Below the pieces are notes generated by a model. That model made no database searches. It was not told the origin of the DNA and saw only the letters and a program-made list of their open reading frames with translations. The translations under genes and the position numbers were made by a program. Below are positions 34,887 to 43,987 of a DNA stretch of 64,000 bases, one piece after another; the first letter of the stretch is position 1; each line of letters starts with the position of its first letter. The stretch is from Amycolatopsis circi (GTDB lineage: Bacteria; Actinomycetota; Actinomycetes; Mycobacteriales; Pseudonocardiaceae): the NCBI RefSeq assembly GCF_003385235.1, contig NZ_PQIA01000024.1:1-64000 (forward strand). The letters are read 5' to 3'.

Positions 34887-35074
34887 CCGAGCGTAGATCG
34901 GAAAACCGGCCCGTTTGGGGGAGATTCGTCGTTCTCGACGACGGGCCGGTCGGGGTCGGTCAGCCTGGGGTCGCAGTCCGTGCACTGTCTTAGGAGGGGC
35001 CGGATTCAGCGCGCGCCTGGAAGGGCTAGTCGCGTCTCGAGGGGTGCGGGCGCGTTGCGCGCACATGGTGTTCC

Positions 35075-35200
35075 TTACCTTTCTTCTTGGGCCGGTTCGG
35101 GCCAGTCGTAGGGTTCGAGCCACCCAGGGGTGCTGGGTATGGCTTGCATGGTTTTGCCGTTGATGGTCCAGGAGGATTGGCCGCCCGGCACCCTGCGACG
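35075..35200 (-). pseudogene. C-terminal gene remnant cut by the IS110-like element
   Basis: On the minus strand a short open stretch ends with PSTPGWLEPYDWPEPAQEER and stop. Its composition looks like a real protein C-terminus, preceded by SSWTINGKTMQ. Upstream (higher coordinates) the frame runs straight into the predicted IS110 left end, and no matching N-terminal part is visible beyond the IS. It may also be a very short intact gene starting at the GTG near 35193. Confidence 0.35.
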
Positions 35201-36562
35201 ACTCGACCGCTGATTGGGATGTGCGAGTGATCGCTGTGTAAGGACACGCCGGCGAGGTCGTCTGCTGGGCCTGTAAGGACTGCGACACAAGGGAAAACGG
35301 AGGTGACCGTGCCCGAAGTCTGGGCCGGCGTGGACGGCGGCAAAGTCGATCACCACTGCGTGGTGATCGACGCCGAGGGCAGGCGTCTGCTGTCGCGGCG
35401 GATCGCCAACGACGAGACGTCGCTGCTGGAGCTGATCGCCGATGTCACCCAACTGGCCGAAGGCCGGGCGGTGACCTGGGCGGTCGATCTCAACGCGGGT
35501 GGGGTGGCGCTGCTGCTGGCGTTGCTGGTCAATCACGATCAGAAGGTGGTCTACCTGCCCGGCCGCACCGTGCATCACGCCGCCGCCACCTACCGCGGTG
35601 AGGGGAAAACCGACGCCAAGGACGCGGCGATCATCGCCGATCAGGCTCGGATGCGCCGTGACCTGCAACCACTGCGCCTGGCCGACGACATCAGCACCGA
35701 GCTGCGGATCCTCACCGCCCGCCGCGCTGATCTGGTCGCCGACCGCACCCGTCAGATCAACCGGCTGCGCGCGACGATGCTGGAGTACTTTCCCGCGTTG
35801 GAACGCGCCTTCGACTACAGCACCACCAAAGCCGCGTTGATCCTGCTGACCGGATACGCCACCCCGGCTGCGATCCGCCGCGCCGGGGCTGGCCGGCTGG
35901 AGCAGTGGCTGCGCAAACGCAAGGCCCGCAACGCCGCCGCGATCGCTTCGGCCGCGGCGACGGCGGCCGACGCCCAGCACACCACCGTCTCCGGGGAAGA
36001 CCTCGCCGCGCGTGTGGTCGCTCGGCTGGCCAAGGAGGTGATGGTCCTCGACCAGGAGATCACCGACACCGACGCCCTGATCGAGGAGCGGTTTCGTCGG
36101 CACCGGCACGCCGAGGTGATCACCAGCCTGCCGGGCATGGGCACTCTGCTGGGGGCGGAGTTCCTTGCCTTCACCGGCGGTGACATGGCGGCCTTCGGCA
36201 GCGCCGACCGGCTGGCCGGCGTCGCCGGGCTCGCGCCGGCGCCACGCGACTCCGGCCGGATCAGCGGCAACCTGCACCGGCCCCGTCGTTACAGCAGACG
36301 CCTGCTGCGCGTGTTCTTTCTCTCCGCGCTGGTCAGCATCCGCTGCTGTCCCGCGTCGCGGGCCTACTACGACCGCAAGAGGGCCGAAGGCAAGAAACAC
36401 ACCCAGGCCGTCCTCGCTCTGGCCCGCCGACGCCTCAACGTCCTCTGGGCCATGCTCCGCGACGCCCGCACCTACCACGCCGCACCACCGGCCACCGTCG
36501 CTGCCTGATTCCCTCACCGATGCCGCCCATCAGGGCTTGACAACTTCATTGGGAATCCTCCT
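35170..36562 (+). mobile_element. IS110-family insertion sequence
   Basis: The boundaries are estimated. AGGAGGATT (35170-35178) and its inverse AATCCTCCT (36554-36562) flank the transposase gene about 1.4 kb apart, a normal size for the family. Most IS110 elements lack true terminal inverted repeats, so these may be subterminal or fortuitous. The 130 bases between the left end and the transposase start are non-coding and contain a repeated TGTAAGGAC. In IS110 proper this is where the bridge RNA is encoded. Confidence 0.6.
35309..36508 (+). CDS. IS110-family transposase (DEDD, bridge-RNA-guided type)
   Basis: This 399-residue recombinase has an N-terminal RuvC-like DEDD domain: VWAGVDGGKVDHH at the start, TWAVDLNAGG near 60, and YRGEGKTDAKDAAIIAD near 105, which carry the acidic residues. 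A C-terminal Transposase_20 domain has ITSLPGMGTLLGAEFLAFTGG and FGSADRLAGVAGLAPAPRDSG (written here in two blocks), with the family Ser near 325. It looks intact. The GTG chosen follows AACGGAGGTGA by a normal gap; a GTG six bases earlier lies within that site. Members of this family use an RNA from the element's own end to choose targets. Confidence 0.93.
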   Translation: MPEVWAGVDGGKVDHHCVVIDAEGRRLLSRRIANDETSLLELIADVTQLAEGRAVTWAVDLNAGGVALLLALLVNHDQKVVYLPGRTVHHAAATYRGEGKTDAKDAAIIADQARMRRDLQPLRLADDISTELRILTARRADLVADRTRQINRLRATMLEYFPALERAFDYSTTKAALILLTGYATPAAIRRAGAGRLEQWLRKRKARNAAAIASAAATAADAQHTTVSGEDLAARVVARLAKEVMVLDQEITDTDALIEERFRRHRHAEVITSLPGMGTLLGAEFLAFTGGDMAAFGSADRLAGVAGLAPAPRDSGRISGNLHRPRRYSRRLLRVFFLSALVSIRCCPASRAYYDRKRAEGKKHTQAVLALARRRLNVLWAMLRDARTYHAAPPATVAA

Positions 36563-36582
36563 AGAGATCCAGGCGGCAGACC

Positions 36583-36617
36583 GGTGGGGTGGAGCGGCAG
36601 CGCCGCTCCACCCCACC
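36583..36617 (-). terminator. perfect hairpin terminator downstream of ssb
   Basis: GGTGGGGTGGAGCGGC and GCCGCTCCACCCCACC form a 16-base perfect stem around AGC. It lies 31 bases past the ssb stop on the minus strand and just outside the IS110 right end. Confidence 0.8.
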
Positions 36618-36647
36618 GGGTTCGTTCCGGCCTAAGGCCGACCAGGA

Positions 36648-37109
36648 TCAGAACGGCGGGGCTTCGGAGTCCGTGTTGGCGCCGGCACCGACGAGTTCGC
36701 CTTCGCCGGCGGGTGCGGCGGCCCACGGGTCAGCGGCGGTCTTGCGCGAGGGCTTGGTGACCTTCGCGGTGGCATAGCTGAGCGACGGACCGATCTCGTC
36801 GACGGTCAACTCGACGACGGTCCGCGACTCGCCGTCGCGAGTTTCGTACGTCCGCTGGCGCAGCCGGCCCTGGGCGATCACCCGCATGCCGCGCTTCAAC
36901 GACTCCGCGACGTTCTCGCCCTTCTCCTTCCACATCGTGCAGCGCATGAACAACGGGTCGCAGTCCTCGAACTGGCTGGTGGACCGGTTGAATGTGCGAG
37001 GCGTCGACGCGATGGTGAAGTTCGCGACGGCCGTGCCGTTCGCGGTGAACCGCAGCTCGGGGTCGGACGTGAGGTTGCCGATGATGGTGATGACGGTGTC
37101 GCCGGCCAT
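36648..37109 (-). CDS. ssb: single-stranded DNA-binding protein
   Basis: This 153-residue SSB has an OB-fold (about 1-110) with [28 protein letters not shown] and the family block [18 protein letters not shown], then [16 protein letters not shown]. The flexible tail ends in DSEAPPF, close to the usual DDDIPF tip that recruits partner proteins. It would coat the transferred strand during conjugation or replication. It is probably an element-borne paralogue of the chromosomal SSB, since it lies between an IS110 element and XRE regulators rather than with ribosomal-protein genes. Confidence 0.95.
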   Translation of the reverse strand: MAGDTVITIIGNLTSDPELRFTANGTAVANFTIASTPRTFNRSTSQFEDCDPLFMRCTMWKEKGENVAESLKRGMRVIAQGRLRQRTYETRDGESRTVVELTVDEIGPSLSYATAKVTKPSRKTAADPWAAAPAGEGELVGAGANTDSEAPPF

Positions 37110-37480
37110 CGTGTCCTCCGGTGAGGGTCGGTGGTGTGGAACGCGATCTGCCTGGAGCGCTCCCCGGGCGGGGCCGGTACGCCGCGGATCGGCTCGTCAG
37201 TCCGGCGCGAACCGGCTGTGCGGAACGTGCCGGGGCTCGCCGTCAGGAGGGCCGGTTCACCCGGACGGACAAGCCGAGGCTTCGCGGTGTTCACAGCCCC
37301 GTCCGGGGTGTGCTGGGCTGTTTGCGCTCCGCCCCCCGGTCCCTCGCAGGAGGACTGGCCGGTGACGGTGTCGCGGCAGCGGCACGTCGACGTCCGTCAC
37401 TGGGCAGGCGGTTTCGCGTGACGGCTGAGGACAACCAGCATGATGCGTTACTTCGCGGCCATGGGCCGAACACGATGGAA
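37110..37480. other. gene-free stretch between ssb and an XRE gene
   Basis: I see no convincing coding frame in this GC-rich stretch. It should hold the ssb promoter on its left side, but I cannot assign -35 and -10 boxes with confidence. Confidence 0.3.
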
Positions 37481-37522
37481 CCCGGCCGCCGCGCAGCTTC
37501 GGGGAGAAACGCGGCGGCCGGG
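37481..37522 (-). terminator. hairpin terminator of the XRE-DUF5753 gene
   Basis: CCCGGCCGCCGCG (37481-37493) and CGCGGCGGCCGGG (37510-37522) form a perfect 13-base stem with a 16-base loop. It begins 3 bases after the stop of the leftward regulator. Confidence 0.75.
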
Positions 37523-37524
37523 AG

Positions 37525-38406
37525 TCATGCGGCGGAGGCTTCTCCGGCGGCGAACCTTCGCAGCGCCGCGGTTGATTCCGCCGGGGGCAGGGCGATTCGT
37601 TCGAGTTCGTTCGCCGCATGGAAGTAGTAGTCCGCCTGGTCGTGGACGAACGTGCCGCAGGTCAGGTGGTTGAGGTAGACGACCGACTTCCTGGTGAACT
37701 CCTCCGAGGGGCGGGGCATCTCGTAGAAGGTCCACGGGCTCGCCAGGCCGGGGTGATTGCTGAGGCCGAACGGTACGACGCGAACGGTGGTCTCGGAGGC
37801 AGCGTCGTTCAAATCGGCGAGGTGACGCAGTTGTGCACCGACCGTTTCGGCCGAGCCGGAGAGCTTGGTGAGCACGTGCTCACCAATGTAGGCGGTGACG
37901 GGCTTGGCGTTCAGGCCATCGATGATCTGGTTTCGGACCTCGCGCTGCTCGACAAGGTTCTCGACCACAGCAGGTGAGTTGCCGAGGGCGAGGAGCGCTT
38001 CGGCCGCGTACTCGGGCGACTGCAGCAAGTCGGGGACGATCAGCGGCTCCCAAATAGTCGCTGAGATGACGGCCGCCTCCAGATCGAGCAAGGTGGCCAG
38101 ATGGCGCGGCTCAGTCTGCGCTCCTTCGATGACCACACCCGGCGTGATCGCGCGCGCAAGCGCGAGGATGCGGTTCCTGTCCTCTCCGACGATGCCGAGC
38201 GCCCCGAGGATCGCGGCGACCTGTTCCGCCGACGGTGTCCGTTCGCCGAGTTCCCAGTTCGAGATCATCGCGGCGTTGACGCCGATACGGCGCGCGAGTT
38301 CGCGCACGCCGAAGCGTTTGCCGATCCGTGCGGCGCGAAGAGCTGCACCAAGGATAGTCACGCGCGGTTGTTGAACGCGGTGTTCGTACTTGACGGGCTC
38401 CCTCAT
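37525..38406 (-). CDS. XRE family regulator with DUF5753 domain (second copy)
   Basis: This 293-residue regulator is a paralogue of the one at 16.0-16.9 kb. The HTH (about 15-75) has LGAALRAARIGKRFGVRELARRIG and NAAMISNWELGERTPS (two blocks). The DUF5753 part has WEPLIVPDLLQSPEYAAEALL, VRVVPFGLSNHPGLASPW and a final AANELERIALP helix. The ATG overlaps the stop of a small upstream gene (ATGA), which fixes the start; reading further upstream in frame is Arg/Pro-rich and non-coding. Its ligand and target are unknown. Confidence 0.88.
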   Translation of the reverse strand: MREPVKYEHRVQQPRVTILGAALRAARIGKRFGVRELARRIGVNAAMISNWELGERTPSAEQVAAILGALGIVGEDRNRILALARAITPGVVIEGAQTEPRHLATLLDLEAAVISATIWEPLIVPDLLQSPEYAAEALLALGNSPAVVENLVEQREVRNQIIDGLNAKPVTAYIGEHVLTKLSGSAETVGAQLRHLADLNDAASETTVRVVPFGLSNHPGLASPWTFYEMPRPSEEFTRKSVVYLNHLTCGTFVHDQADYYFHAANELERIALPPAESTAALRRFAAGEASAA

Positions 38407-38495
38407 GACTGTGCCCGGTCGTCGGCGTCGAGGACTCTGCCCGTTTCGGGGTCGACGGTTACCTGGTTTCCGTCGTCGTCGATCCACCAGCTCAT
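38403..38495 (-). CDS. 30-residue small protein coupled to the XRE gene
   Basis: The short frame encodes MSWWIDDDG followed by QVTVDPETGRVLDADDRAQS. It is acidic, with two tryptophans near the start. Its TGA overlaps the XRE regulator ATG as ATGA, so translation is probably coupled. A GTG 9 bases upstream is an alternative start. It could be a leader peptide or a regulator partner. The overlap is the main evidence that it is real. Confidence 0.5.
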   Translation of the reverse strand: MSWWIDDDGNQVTVDPETGRVLDADDRAQS

Positions 38496-38705
38496 CCTGA
38501 TCACCACGCCCAGGGTGAAGGCTGCGCGCCGGACGAGGACACAAGAGCGGCAATCGCTGTTGCCGCCCAGGCCACCAGCTGGTTTCGTCGCAGGCATGCG
38601 ATCTCCACGTCGGCTTCATAGCGGTCAGTTACCGTCCTCAAGCTAGGGGTGATTGCTACGCTGAAGGGACACCGAAGGGACACCCGGCCAACGGCAGGAG
38701 ACCCC

Positions 38706-39902
38706 ATGGACGGTCTTGACCTCCGCGGTACCAGCGTCGCTGGCCGGCTCAAGGAGGCGCGGATACTGCGGGGCATCAGCCAGCTCCAGCTCGCGCAGCG
38801 GATGAACTTTTCGCATTCGCTGGTCAAAAAAGTGGAGCAAGGCTCGAGACCGCCCAGCGCCGCGTTCGTGGCTGGCGCGGCGCGGGTGCTCGGGATCAAG
38901 GTGTCGACCCTTTACGGTGTCCGGGACGACGAGGTGCTGGACGAACCGAGCCGCCAATCGGCCGGGATTGCTGACTTGCGCGCCGCGCTCGATGCCTACG
39001 ACGACCCGCAACCCGAAGGCGACCTCCTCACCCTCGACACCGCCACTGCGCGACTTGCCACCGCCTCGGGGAAAGTGCTCGGTCAGGACCACGTCGAGGT
39101 GCTCGAAGAGCTGCCGAACCTGTTGCACCACCTCTATGTGCTTGCCGACGCGACGGGTCGCGCCGGTGAACTCGGCCGGTCGGCGTTGCATGATGCCTAC
39201 CGGATGTCAGCGAACGTGGCTGGTCACTTCCGGCAAGCAGACCTGGCTGCGATCTCGTCCGAACGGCATATCCAACTCGCTCCGCGGACTGGGGAGCCGC
39301 TGCGGATCGCCATCAGCGCCTACCATCGCAGCAGCCGCTACCTCCAGCACGGCGACTATCGTGGAGGTTTGCGTCGGCTTGAGCGCGCTCGCAAGCACGT
39401 CGGCTCTGGCGCGGCTGACCGCGCCGTATCGATCCAATTGGACTTGAGAGCAGCGATTCTTGCCGCCCGCGCTGGAGACCCGGCCGAGGCTGACGAGTAT
39501 CTGGCTGAGGCCCGGGCGTTCGCCGACGAGTTCCAGCCACCGCCGGTCCCGTACTACGGTGTTGACGCCAGCATGACGAACATCGTTGTGCATTGGTGCG
39601 CACGGCCGGTCGAGAACTACGACGGCGGTGAAGCGGTCCGACGCGCGTCCACCGTCGTGGTCGATGATCCTCGACGGCCGGAACGGGTGGGGCACCACTG
39701 CATCGACATGGCCCGGGCCTGGATGCTGAACGGCGACCGCGGACGGACGCTCGTCGAGTTGAACGCGGCGCGCAAGGTCGCGCCGAACATGACCCGCCAC
39801 CACCCGTCGGTCTCGGAAACAGTTCGCGCGCTTGCGAAGTCCGAGCGACAGACGAACGAATCGCTTGCGAAGTTCGCACGGTGGGCAGGCATTCGGCTGT
39901 GA
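38706..39902 (+). CDS. XRE-type regulator with TPR-like C-terminal region
   Basis: This 398-residue protein has a clear N-terminal HTH (about 10-65: VAGRLKEARILRGISQLQLA, then SHSLVKKVEQGSRPPS). A long helical region follows with repeated motifs such as LRIAISAYHRSSRYLQHGDY and AILAARAGDPAEADEYLAEA, typical of TPR-containing XRE regulators that bind peptides or small ligands. The ATG has GCAGGAGA upstream. The in-frame ATG 57 bases earlier lacks a ribosome site. It is divergent from the XRE-DUF5753/small-protein unit, so the shared 200-base gap probably holds both promoters. Confidence 0.88.
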   Translation: MDGLDLRGTSVAGRLKEARILRGISQLQLAQRMNFSHSLVKKVEQGSRPPSAAFVAGAARVLGIKVSTLYGVRDDEVLDEPSRQSAGIADLRAALDAYDDPQPEGDLLTLDTATARLATASGKVLGQDHVEVLEELPNLLHHLYVLADATGRAGELGRSALHDAYRMSANVAGHFRQADLAAISSERHIQLAPRTGEPLRIAISAYHRSSRYLQHGDYRGGLRRLERARKHVGSGAADRAVSIQLDLRAAILAARAGDPAEADEYLAEARAFADEFQPPPVPYYGVDASMTNIVVHWCARPVENYDGGEAVRRASTVVVDDPRRPERVGHHCIDMARAWMLNGDRGRTLVELNAARKVAPNMTRHHPSVSETVRALAKSERQTNESLAKFARWAGIRL

Positions 39903-40091
39903 GCTGGCAATTGTCCCGTTGCTGTCTGGGCTCGGGATTTCCGTGTGGATAGCAGACAGTGACCTGATTGTCCTTGCGGATCTAAGCGACTGAACTGACT
40001 GCAGCGGCGAGGTTGCCGAGGAATCGGACGAAGTGCTGCCGAGGTCCGCGATGGTTGTCTCGGAGTTAGGAGAACGAATTGAACCCGGCGG

Positions 40092-40454
40092 TCAACCGGC
40101 AGCACGCTTGTTCTGTGCGAGCACGGTGATGAAGTCGAGACCTGTGGCTGGGTCAATCAAGTCCAACCCGGGGTCCCGCACGGTCATCCAGGTGACCCAT
40201 CGTCGCCACCGGTACGTCGTGCCGGCCGGGCGAACCAACCACAATTCTTCGTGCCGCCGGGATTCCAGCGAGTCCAGGATGGCCTGTCGACGGTCTCGCC
40301 GTGCGGCTCGTGGCACGGCATGGAATTCGATGCGCACCACTCCGGGACATCGCTCGAATACGTGGCCATGAGCGACGCGTCCAGCAGCGAGCACGGCACG
40401 CACTGAGTCAGCTGTGACGCGCTCCATCTCCGCAGGATGAGACTTCACACTCAT
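40092..40454 (-). CDS. hypothetical protein, 120 residues
   Basis: I do not recognise a family. This small basic, soluble protein is rich in Arg, with an alpha/beta appearance: a helix ADSVRAVLAAGRVAHGHVFE, a strand GVVRIEFHAVP and a segment ELWLVRPAGTTYRWRRWVTW. It stands alone between a TPR-XRE gene and the DUF4192 pair. The ATG has only a weak CTTAGG site. An internal ATG nine codons later is an alternative. Confidence 0.55.
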   Translation of the reverse strand: MSVKSHPAEMERVTADSVRAVLAAGRVAHGHVFERCPGVVRIEFHAVPRAARRDRRQAILDSLESRRHEELWLVRPAGTTYRWRRWVTWMTVRDPGLDLIDPATGLDFITVLAQNKRAAG

Positions 40455-40621
40455 GGCCTAAGCGTAGTCCCGCTCGCACCGGATTGCTTCCGACACCAAC
40501 GCCGCAGTCGGGACTGGCCGCTGGTTGGCATCGCAGATGCGGTGGTTCGGGCGGAGGTGCGCGTCTTAACCACCGCGTCTGCACGTTGACACCGGCGCTG
40601 GTTGCAAGGCCACTACCGGAG

Positions 40622-42178
40622 TCAGTCGGCCGCCCCGTTCAATAAACTGCGACGTTCGGTACGTGCCATGTTCGCGATAATGACTGTGAGGTCTCCGCCG
40701 GAGGGATCCAACGCGCGCGCTCGCATTTTCTCGGACAACGGCGACGGCGGGTCGATCGCCAACGTGGCCGCTCGTGCCGCATCGAAGTTGCCTTGGGCGT
40801 ACTCGGCGAAGGCGAGCGCGGCGGCGACGTCGCTCGCGTAGTCGAGCGGACTGACCTCCAACAGGTAGCGGAAGAGCATCGCCCGGCTGCCTTCCGTGGC
40901 TTGCCCGGCCGGAGGGACCAGGACCGCCAGACCCACCGGTGCCGAACCCGCCGCGGCGATGAGAGCGGCGAGTTCCTCGTCGGATTGAGCACGCCAGCCG
41001 GCCGACCATGCATTGACCACAGCGTCGACCTGGTTGACTCGATCATTGAGCGCCCTGAGGTCATCGTGGTCGAGTTCAGCCCGGATCTGCCGCTTTGCTT
41101 CGTCCACCAGCGTCAGCAGGCGGGGATCACGTTCGGATTCGCTACCGACCGTCCGCGTCGTTTCGACAGCGGAGCGCGCGGAGCGGAAGTACTCGGCGAA
41201 GGAGCCGCGGTGGGCGTAGGGATTGATTGCCCGCTGGACATTCCTGGCGACTACAACCGCGTGCAAGGTGGGAATGGTCACCTGCTGTGTCGCGATTTCC
41301 GCGTGTACGTATTCGCCAAGCAGGTAGTACCCGACGGCCAAGACGGCGGAGATCTCGCGACGTTCCGGTGATGGGGCCAGCCGGTAGAGGTGCAGCAGCA
41401 GTTGGACGCGCTGGCGCTCGGGATGTCGGCTGCCCGCAGGTAGAACGCAGGCATCGCGGAACAGTGGTGACGAGAAGCTGGCGATGAGATTCGCGATGTC
41501 TTCGTCGGCGCTGGGCAACTCGCCGTCGATGGCCGCGGCGACTGCAGCGTCGAAGGTTTCGATCCGTTTCGCGAGCGACTCGGGGGCCTCCTGTTGCCGT
41601 GTGGTGGCAATCCGTGTCGCACGCGCGATTCGTTCCTGCTCATCGGTCGATGCAAGGCGGAACAGGTCTTCGACGGCCTGACGGCTCGGGTGGATGGTGA
41701 ACCCGGAATCCGCAGAGGCGATCGCGACCAGCGACGTGGCCGGGTCGGGCATGATTCCCGCGGTGATTGACCTGTCGTAGTAGCTGCGCCACCAGGAACC
41801 CTCGCGGAACTCCGGGACGAAGAAGACTGCCCTGACCCGATGGCCAGCCTCGGTGATCGCGGATGCGAGGGCGTCGATTTCCGCGCGCAAGGGCAGTTCG
41901 GCATCGACATTGCCTCGCTGGGACACCACGACTGCGATCACAGTTCCGGCGGGCTGTGTCCGGAGCGGGCCCGTTACAGTCCTGCCGGACTCCGCCGGAT
42001 CGGCGGCGAGACTGGCGAGGCCGAGCCGCATCGTCACTCCTACGCGGTCGAGGCCGTCGTCGCCAGGACGGAGATGGAGCAGGATGACTGCCTCTGCGGG
42101 GTAGAACCCGACAATAGCCGGAATATTCGCGAGGAACTGGCCGACGGCGTCGAGGTTCGAGGTTTCGGGATCTGACAT
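40622..42178 (-). CDS. DUF4192 family protein, copy 1
   Basis: This 518-residue cytosolic protein is of unknown function. The N-terminal half matches DUF4192 by the pattern LANIPAIVGFYPAEAVILLHL, an MRLGL strand and a HRVRAVFFVPEF stretch. The middle and C-terminal parts are helical and include ASFSSPLFRDACVLP and LFRYLLEVSPLDYASDVAAA. The ATG has AAGGA upstream, which I prefer over reading further upstream. It lies 77 bases downstream of a second DUF4192 gene to which it is clearly related along its whole length, so they arose by tandem duplication. Confidence 0.85.
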   Translation of the reverse strand: MSDPETSNLDAVGQFLANIPAIVGFYPAEAVILLHLRPGDDGLDRVGVTMRLGLASLAADPAESGRTVTGPLRTQPAGTVIAVVVSQRGNVDAELPLRAEIDALASAITEAGHRVRAVFFVPEFREGSWWRSYYDRSITAGIMPDPATSLVAIASADSGFTIHPSRQAVEDLFRLASTDEQERIARATRIATTRQQEAPESLAKRIETFDAAVAAAIDGELPSADEDIANLIASFSSPLFRDACVLPAGSRHPERQRVQLLLHLYRLAPSPERREISAVLAVGYYLLGEYVHAEIATQQVTIPTLHAVVVARNVQRAINPYAHRGSFAEYFRSARSAVETTRTVGSESERDPRLLTLVDEAKRQIRAELDHDDLRALNDRVNQVDAVVNAWSAGWRAQSDEELAALIAAAGSAPVGLAVLVPPAGQATEGSRAMLFRYLLEVSPLDYASDVAAALAFAEYAQGNFDAARAATLAIDPPSPLSEKMRARALDPSGGDLTVIIANMARTERRSLLNGAAD

Positions 42179-42255
42179 GGGACTTCCTTTGGGAGGCAAC
42201 GGAGGGCGTATGCGGAGGCGGGCACGGCCTATGCACCGGCCGTGCCCGCCGGAAT

Positions 42256-43800
42256 TCACGCGTGTTCCGCGCTTTCGAGCCGATGACGTTCGGCCAACGC
42301 GATGTCGGCGATCAGGTCGCTGACGACCTTCGCGGACGAGGTCAGCGTCCCGTGGAGGACAGCTTCAGAGAGAAGCGATGGCAGGTCGACGGACCTTGCC
42401 GCGGCCCGTGCACGGACGAGGTCGCCCGTGGTCAGTTCGGCCACAGCGATAGCTCCGGCGATGTTGGCCGCGTAGTCGGGCGGAGCGACCGTCTGGAGGA
42501 GACGGAATAGTGCGACCCTGTCGGCGTCGATGGTTCCCGTTGACGGTGAGACCAGGGCCGCGATGCATACCGGCGGCGCGGTCATGCTGGCGACGAGTTC
42601 GGCGACGTCCTCGTCGTGTTCGGGAAGCCCGAATCCGGCACGTTCGGCTGCACGGTCGCTTCGTTCGAGGCGTGTTCGGAGCGCTCGATCGTCCTGGCGA
42701 TCGTGCTCCGAGGCGACCTGTCGAACCTTGTCCTGCACGAGGCAATGAAGAGACGGTCGTCGGTCGGTTGGTGTGCCGACGGTATGGACCTGGGCGGCAC
42801 TGTCGCGCGCGGAGCGGAAATAGCTGGTGAATCGGTCGTCGAGCGCTTTCGGGTCGACGCCGCTGCTGACCACAGTCCGGACAAGTTCCGCGAGCGCGGT
42901 CGGAGGTTGGATGGACTCGCCAGCCATCGATGCGTGCAGATAGTCCCCGGCAAAGCAGTATCCGACCGCCAACGCGGTGCCGATCTGCCGCCGAAGTTCT
43001 GGAGGCGCAAGGCGATTGAGGTGGAGCAGCAGGTTGAGCCGTTGCAGTTCTGGCCGCGGATTATTCGGGGGCAGAACGCACGCGTCACGGAACAGAGGCG
43101 AAGCGAAGCAAGCGATCAGATCCGCGACCCGGTTGTGGTCGGCGGGCAGCTGTCCTTCTCCGGCTGCCGCGACGGCTGCATCGAAAGCGGCAAGTCGATC
43201 GGCAAAAGGCAACGGGGTGTCCTCGCGCCGTTCCAACACTCGTCGTGTCGCGCCGCCAACGGTTTCCAGATCTGCGGCAGGTGCAGGGGAGAACAGCTGC
43301 TGGACCGACTGACGAGACGGTTGGACAGTGAATCCGTCCGCCGCGGCCAGGACTGCACCCATCGAAGATCGCGGATCGGGCAGGATTCCTCCGCATCCTG
43401 GCCTTCCGCAGTAACAGTGCCACCGGGCGCCCTCGGTGAATTTCGGGAGAAAGTAGATTCCCCGGACGTTGTGCCCGGCCGCGGTGGTCGTGGCGGTAAG
43501 GATGTCGATCTCGTTGTGGAAGGGAAGGTCGTTGTCCTGCAAGGGTTCGGTGCGATCGGAGACCACGCAGATCATTACGTCGCCGGTATGCTGAGCACGG
43601 AGTGGTGCAGCCGTCTGGGCGCTCCATTTTTCCGGTGCTGCGGCGAACTCGGGGAGGTCCAGCCTCATCGTGAGTCCCACGAGGTGGCGTCCGCCGTCGG
43701 CAGGCTTCAAGTACATGACAACGAGTGATTCTTCTGGGTAGAACCCGAGGACTGCCGGGACGGACGAGAGAAACCGCCCGGTGGCGCTTGAGGAATCCAT
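42256..43800 (-). CDS. DUF4192 family protein, copy 2
   Basis: This 514-residue paralogue of the next gene carries equivalent blocks in the same order: LSSVPAVLGFYPEESLVVMYL, MRLDL, HNVRGIYFLPKF, FASPLFRDACVLP and LFRLLQTVAPPDYAANIA. It differs by a Cys-containing loop, WHCYCGRPGCGG near residue 128, which could bind metal and is replaced by WRSYYDRSITAG in copy 1. The ATG follows AAGGAC. It precedes copy 1 in the same leftward unit. Function is unknown; such genes recur on actinobacterial plasmids. Confidence 0.85.
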   Translation of the reverse strand: MDSSSATGRFLSSVPAVLGFYPEESLVVMYLKPADGGRHLVGLTMRLDLPEFAAAPEKWSAQTAAPLRAQHTGDVMICVVSDRTEPLQDNDLPFHNEIDILTATTTAAGHNVRGIYFLPKFTEGARWHCYCGRPGCGGILPDPRSSMGAVLAAADGFTVQPSRQSVQQLFSPAPAADLETVGGATRRVLERREDTPLPFADRLAAFDAAVAAAGEGQLPADHNRVADLIACFASPLFRDACVLPPNNPRPELQRLNLLLHLNRLAPPELRRQIGTALAVGYCFAGDYLHASMAGESIQPPTALAELVRTVVSSGVDPKALDDRFTSYFRSARDSAAQVHTVGTPTDRRPSLHCLVQDKVRQVASEHDRQDDRALRTRLERSDRAAERAGFGLPEHDEDVAELVASMTAPPVCIAALVSPSTGTIDADRVALFRLLQTVAPPDYAANIAGAIAVAELTTGDLVRARAAARSVDLPSLLSEAVLHGTLTSSAKVVSDLIADIALAERHRLESAEHA

Positions 43801-43987
43801 TGGTGTCCTTAGCTTTTCGTGAAGTATTTCTGCGCGTCCGGCGTCGATCGCCGGACGAGTTCGCTTGAGCGCGCGCGGCCGGGCCCGGCTTTCGCCTCAC
43901 CCGGCGAACGATGCGAGGACGGCCGGGCCCGGGCGGGCGTGCTGGAATCTCCGGTGCGGGGATCTGCGCGACAGGCCGGACAGGTCG

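Noticed and set aside
35108..35124. GGGTTCGAGCCACCC looks like a tRNA T-loop region.
   Set aside because: No other tRNA arm is present, and it encodes a sensible protein C-terminus on the other strand.
34887..35308. A small Pro-rich gene reading leftward across the IS110 left end.
   Set aside because: The frame overlaps the transposase start and its non-coding leader, and has no ribosome site. Only the short C-terminal remnant is kept as a low-confidence feature.
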